Source: Lachnospiraceae bacterium UBA3645
Lineage (GTDB): Bacteria > Bacillota > Clostridia > Lachnospirales > Lachnospiraceae
Reading direction: 5' to 3'
Length of the DNA stretch: 14,362 nucleotides
NCBI GenBank assembly: GCA_002373555.1
Contig: DFKM01000004.1
Span: 1 to 14,362, forward strand
Shown here: in pieces, positions 13,460-14,362 of the stretch
Layout of the letters: each line of letters begins with the position of its first letter
Numbering within the stretch: the stretch's first letter is position 1
Position numbers and translations under genes: made by a program
Notes under the pieces: generated by a model
Database searches by the model: none
Told to the model about the DNA's origin: nothing
Seen by the model: only the letters and a program-made list of their open reading frames with translations

Positions 13460-14362
13460 AAGCATCTGAAAAGATTATGAATATTGTAAAAACAAGGAAA
13501 AAAGAGACGGCTGCGGCAGTCATGGCCGTGGGCTTAAGTGTGATCCTGGCTTCTTCTCCCGTATTCGTGGCGGCAGCGCCGGAAAAGAGGGAGACGGTCT
13601 ATGTGAACGCAGATGCTTCCGGAAATGTCGAAGACATCACTGTCAGCAACTGGCTGAAGAATGTTTCCGGAAGCGGTTCGATCGAGGACAGGAGTGAACT
13701 GTCGGAGATCGAAAACGTCAAGGGTGACGAGACTTTCTCGGAAGGAAGCGGCAATGCCCTGACATGGAATGCCGACGGAAATGATATCTACTATCAGGGA
13801 AAGACGACAAAGAGCCTTCCCGTTTCCGTAAAGCTCAGCTATAAGCTGAACGGCAGCAGCATCTCTCCGGAAGAACTGGCCGGAAAGAGCGGCCGTGTGG
13901 AGATCCGGATCGATTACGAGAACCACGAGAGCAGTAAAGTTAAGATCGGCGAAACGGAAGAGACGATGTATACGCCCTTTGCCGTGGTCTCCGGGACGAT
14001 CCTTTCCAATGAACATTTCAGCAATGTGGAGGTCGAGAACGGACGTGCGATCGAAGACGGCAGCAGATGCACCGTCGTCGGACTGGCCTTCCCCGGTCTG
14101 GAAGACAGCCTGAAGCTGGGTTCCGTCAAGGATCTGGATTACAAGGCCGGCGATATTCCGGATCATGTAACGATCACGGCGGATACGACGGATTTCTCGC
14201 TTCCGATGACGATCAGTGCTGTATCCACCGGCATGATCAGCAAACTGGATCTGGATAAGATCGACAGCATCGATGATCTGCAGAAGGATCTGGATGAACT
14301 GAAGGATGCTTCGACCAAACTGGTCGACGGATCCGGCGAACTGTATGACGGCGTGAAGAAGC
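13456..14362 (+). CDS. Secreted LxxG heptad-repeat protein (YhgE/Pip-like), N-terminal part
   Basis: The reading frame from ATG 13456 stays open to the window edge, giving 302 residues. Residues 1-41 are a signal peptide (basic start, hydrophobic core at about 19-38, cleavage near VAAAPEK). A domain rich in beta structure by its look follows (about 42-260, e.g. VSNWLKNVSG and SYKLNGSSISPEELAGKSGR). From about 265 it turns helical and acidic, and the last residues, KLVDGSGELYDGVKK, begin the Leu-x-x-Gly heptads seen in clostridial proteins encoded beside MMPL transporters and in YhgE/Pip-like proteins. These usually end in membrane helices, which lie outside the window. It overlaps the MMPL stop by ATGA, so the two are co-translated and probably act together at the envelope. 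Function unknown. Confidence 0.85.
   Translation, partial: MKASEKIMNIVKTRKKETAAAVMAVGLSVILASSPVFVAAAPEKRETVYVNADASGNVEDITVSNWLKNVSGSGSIEDRSELSEIENVKGDETFSEGSGNALTWNADGNDIYYQGKTTKSLPVSVKLSYKLNGSSISPEELAGKSGRVEIRIDYENHESSKVKIGETEETMYTPFAVVSGTILSNEHFSNVEVENGRAIEDGSRCTVVGLAFPGLEDSLKLGSVKDLDYKAGDIPDHVTITADTTDFSLPMTISAVSTGMISKLDLDKIDSIDDLQKDLDELKDASTKLVDGSGELYDGVKK

Noticed and set aside
1..14362. Mobile element, phage, CRISPR or defence system
   Set aside because: No transposase, integrase, phage or nuclease-like gene, no regular direct-repeat array and no target-site duplication were seen; the coding style looks even across the window.

Overview
The window reads as chromosomal DNA from a Gram-positive anaerobe of the Clostridia, most like a Lachnospiraceae relative. 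This rests on strong GGAGG-type ribosome sites, a lipobox lipoprotein, an LCP cell-wall protein, clostridial-style TGn-extended promoters and moderately GC-rich coding. It is an inference; there is no rRNA or other taxonomic marker.

Layout. (1) 1-497, minus: 5' end of an NAD(P)-dependent aldehyde dehydrogenase, divergent from a MocR/GabR-type regulator (607-2007). (2) 2029-7934, plus: a molybdenum block. A regulatory region with a ModE-like operator and a strong promoter precedes modA. A hairpin and a second promoter follow, then modB, modC, a fusion of a MobA/MocA-like nucleotidyltransferase domain to a ModE-type DNA-binding domain, moaC, moaA and a mogA/moaB gene. (3) 8094-9821, plus: a three-helix LCP protein with an extra domain between membrane and catalytic parts, bounded by hairpin terminators. 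(4) 9950-11199, minus: a histidine phosphatase translationally coupled to an upstream TetR-family regulator. (5) 11360-14362, plus: an MMPL/RND membrane protein and the start of a secreted LxxG heptad-repeat protein, divergent from TetR across a region with two TGAC-N5-GTCA operator-like palindromes.

How the genes fit. ModA captures molybdate (or tungstate), ModB and ModC import it, MoaA and MoaC make cyclic pyranopterin monophosphate, and the MogA/MoaB protein adenylylates molybdopterin ahead of metal insertion. The fusion protein is the obvious candidate to read cofactor or metal status and bind the ModE-like site before modA. The TetR/MMPL/heptad group looks like a self-contained, repressor-controlled envelope export module.

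The most interesting observations are the pairing of a ModE-like operator with a ModE domain fused to a nucleotidyltransferase-like domain whose signature residues are altered, and the double TetR-type operator. No gene-free stretch exceeds about 175 bases. I see no rRNA, tRNA, CRISPR, insertion sequence, phage gene or restriction/defence system.
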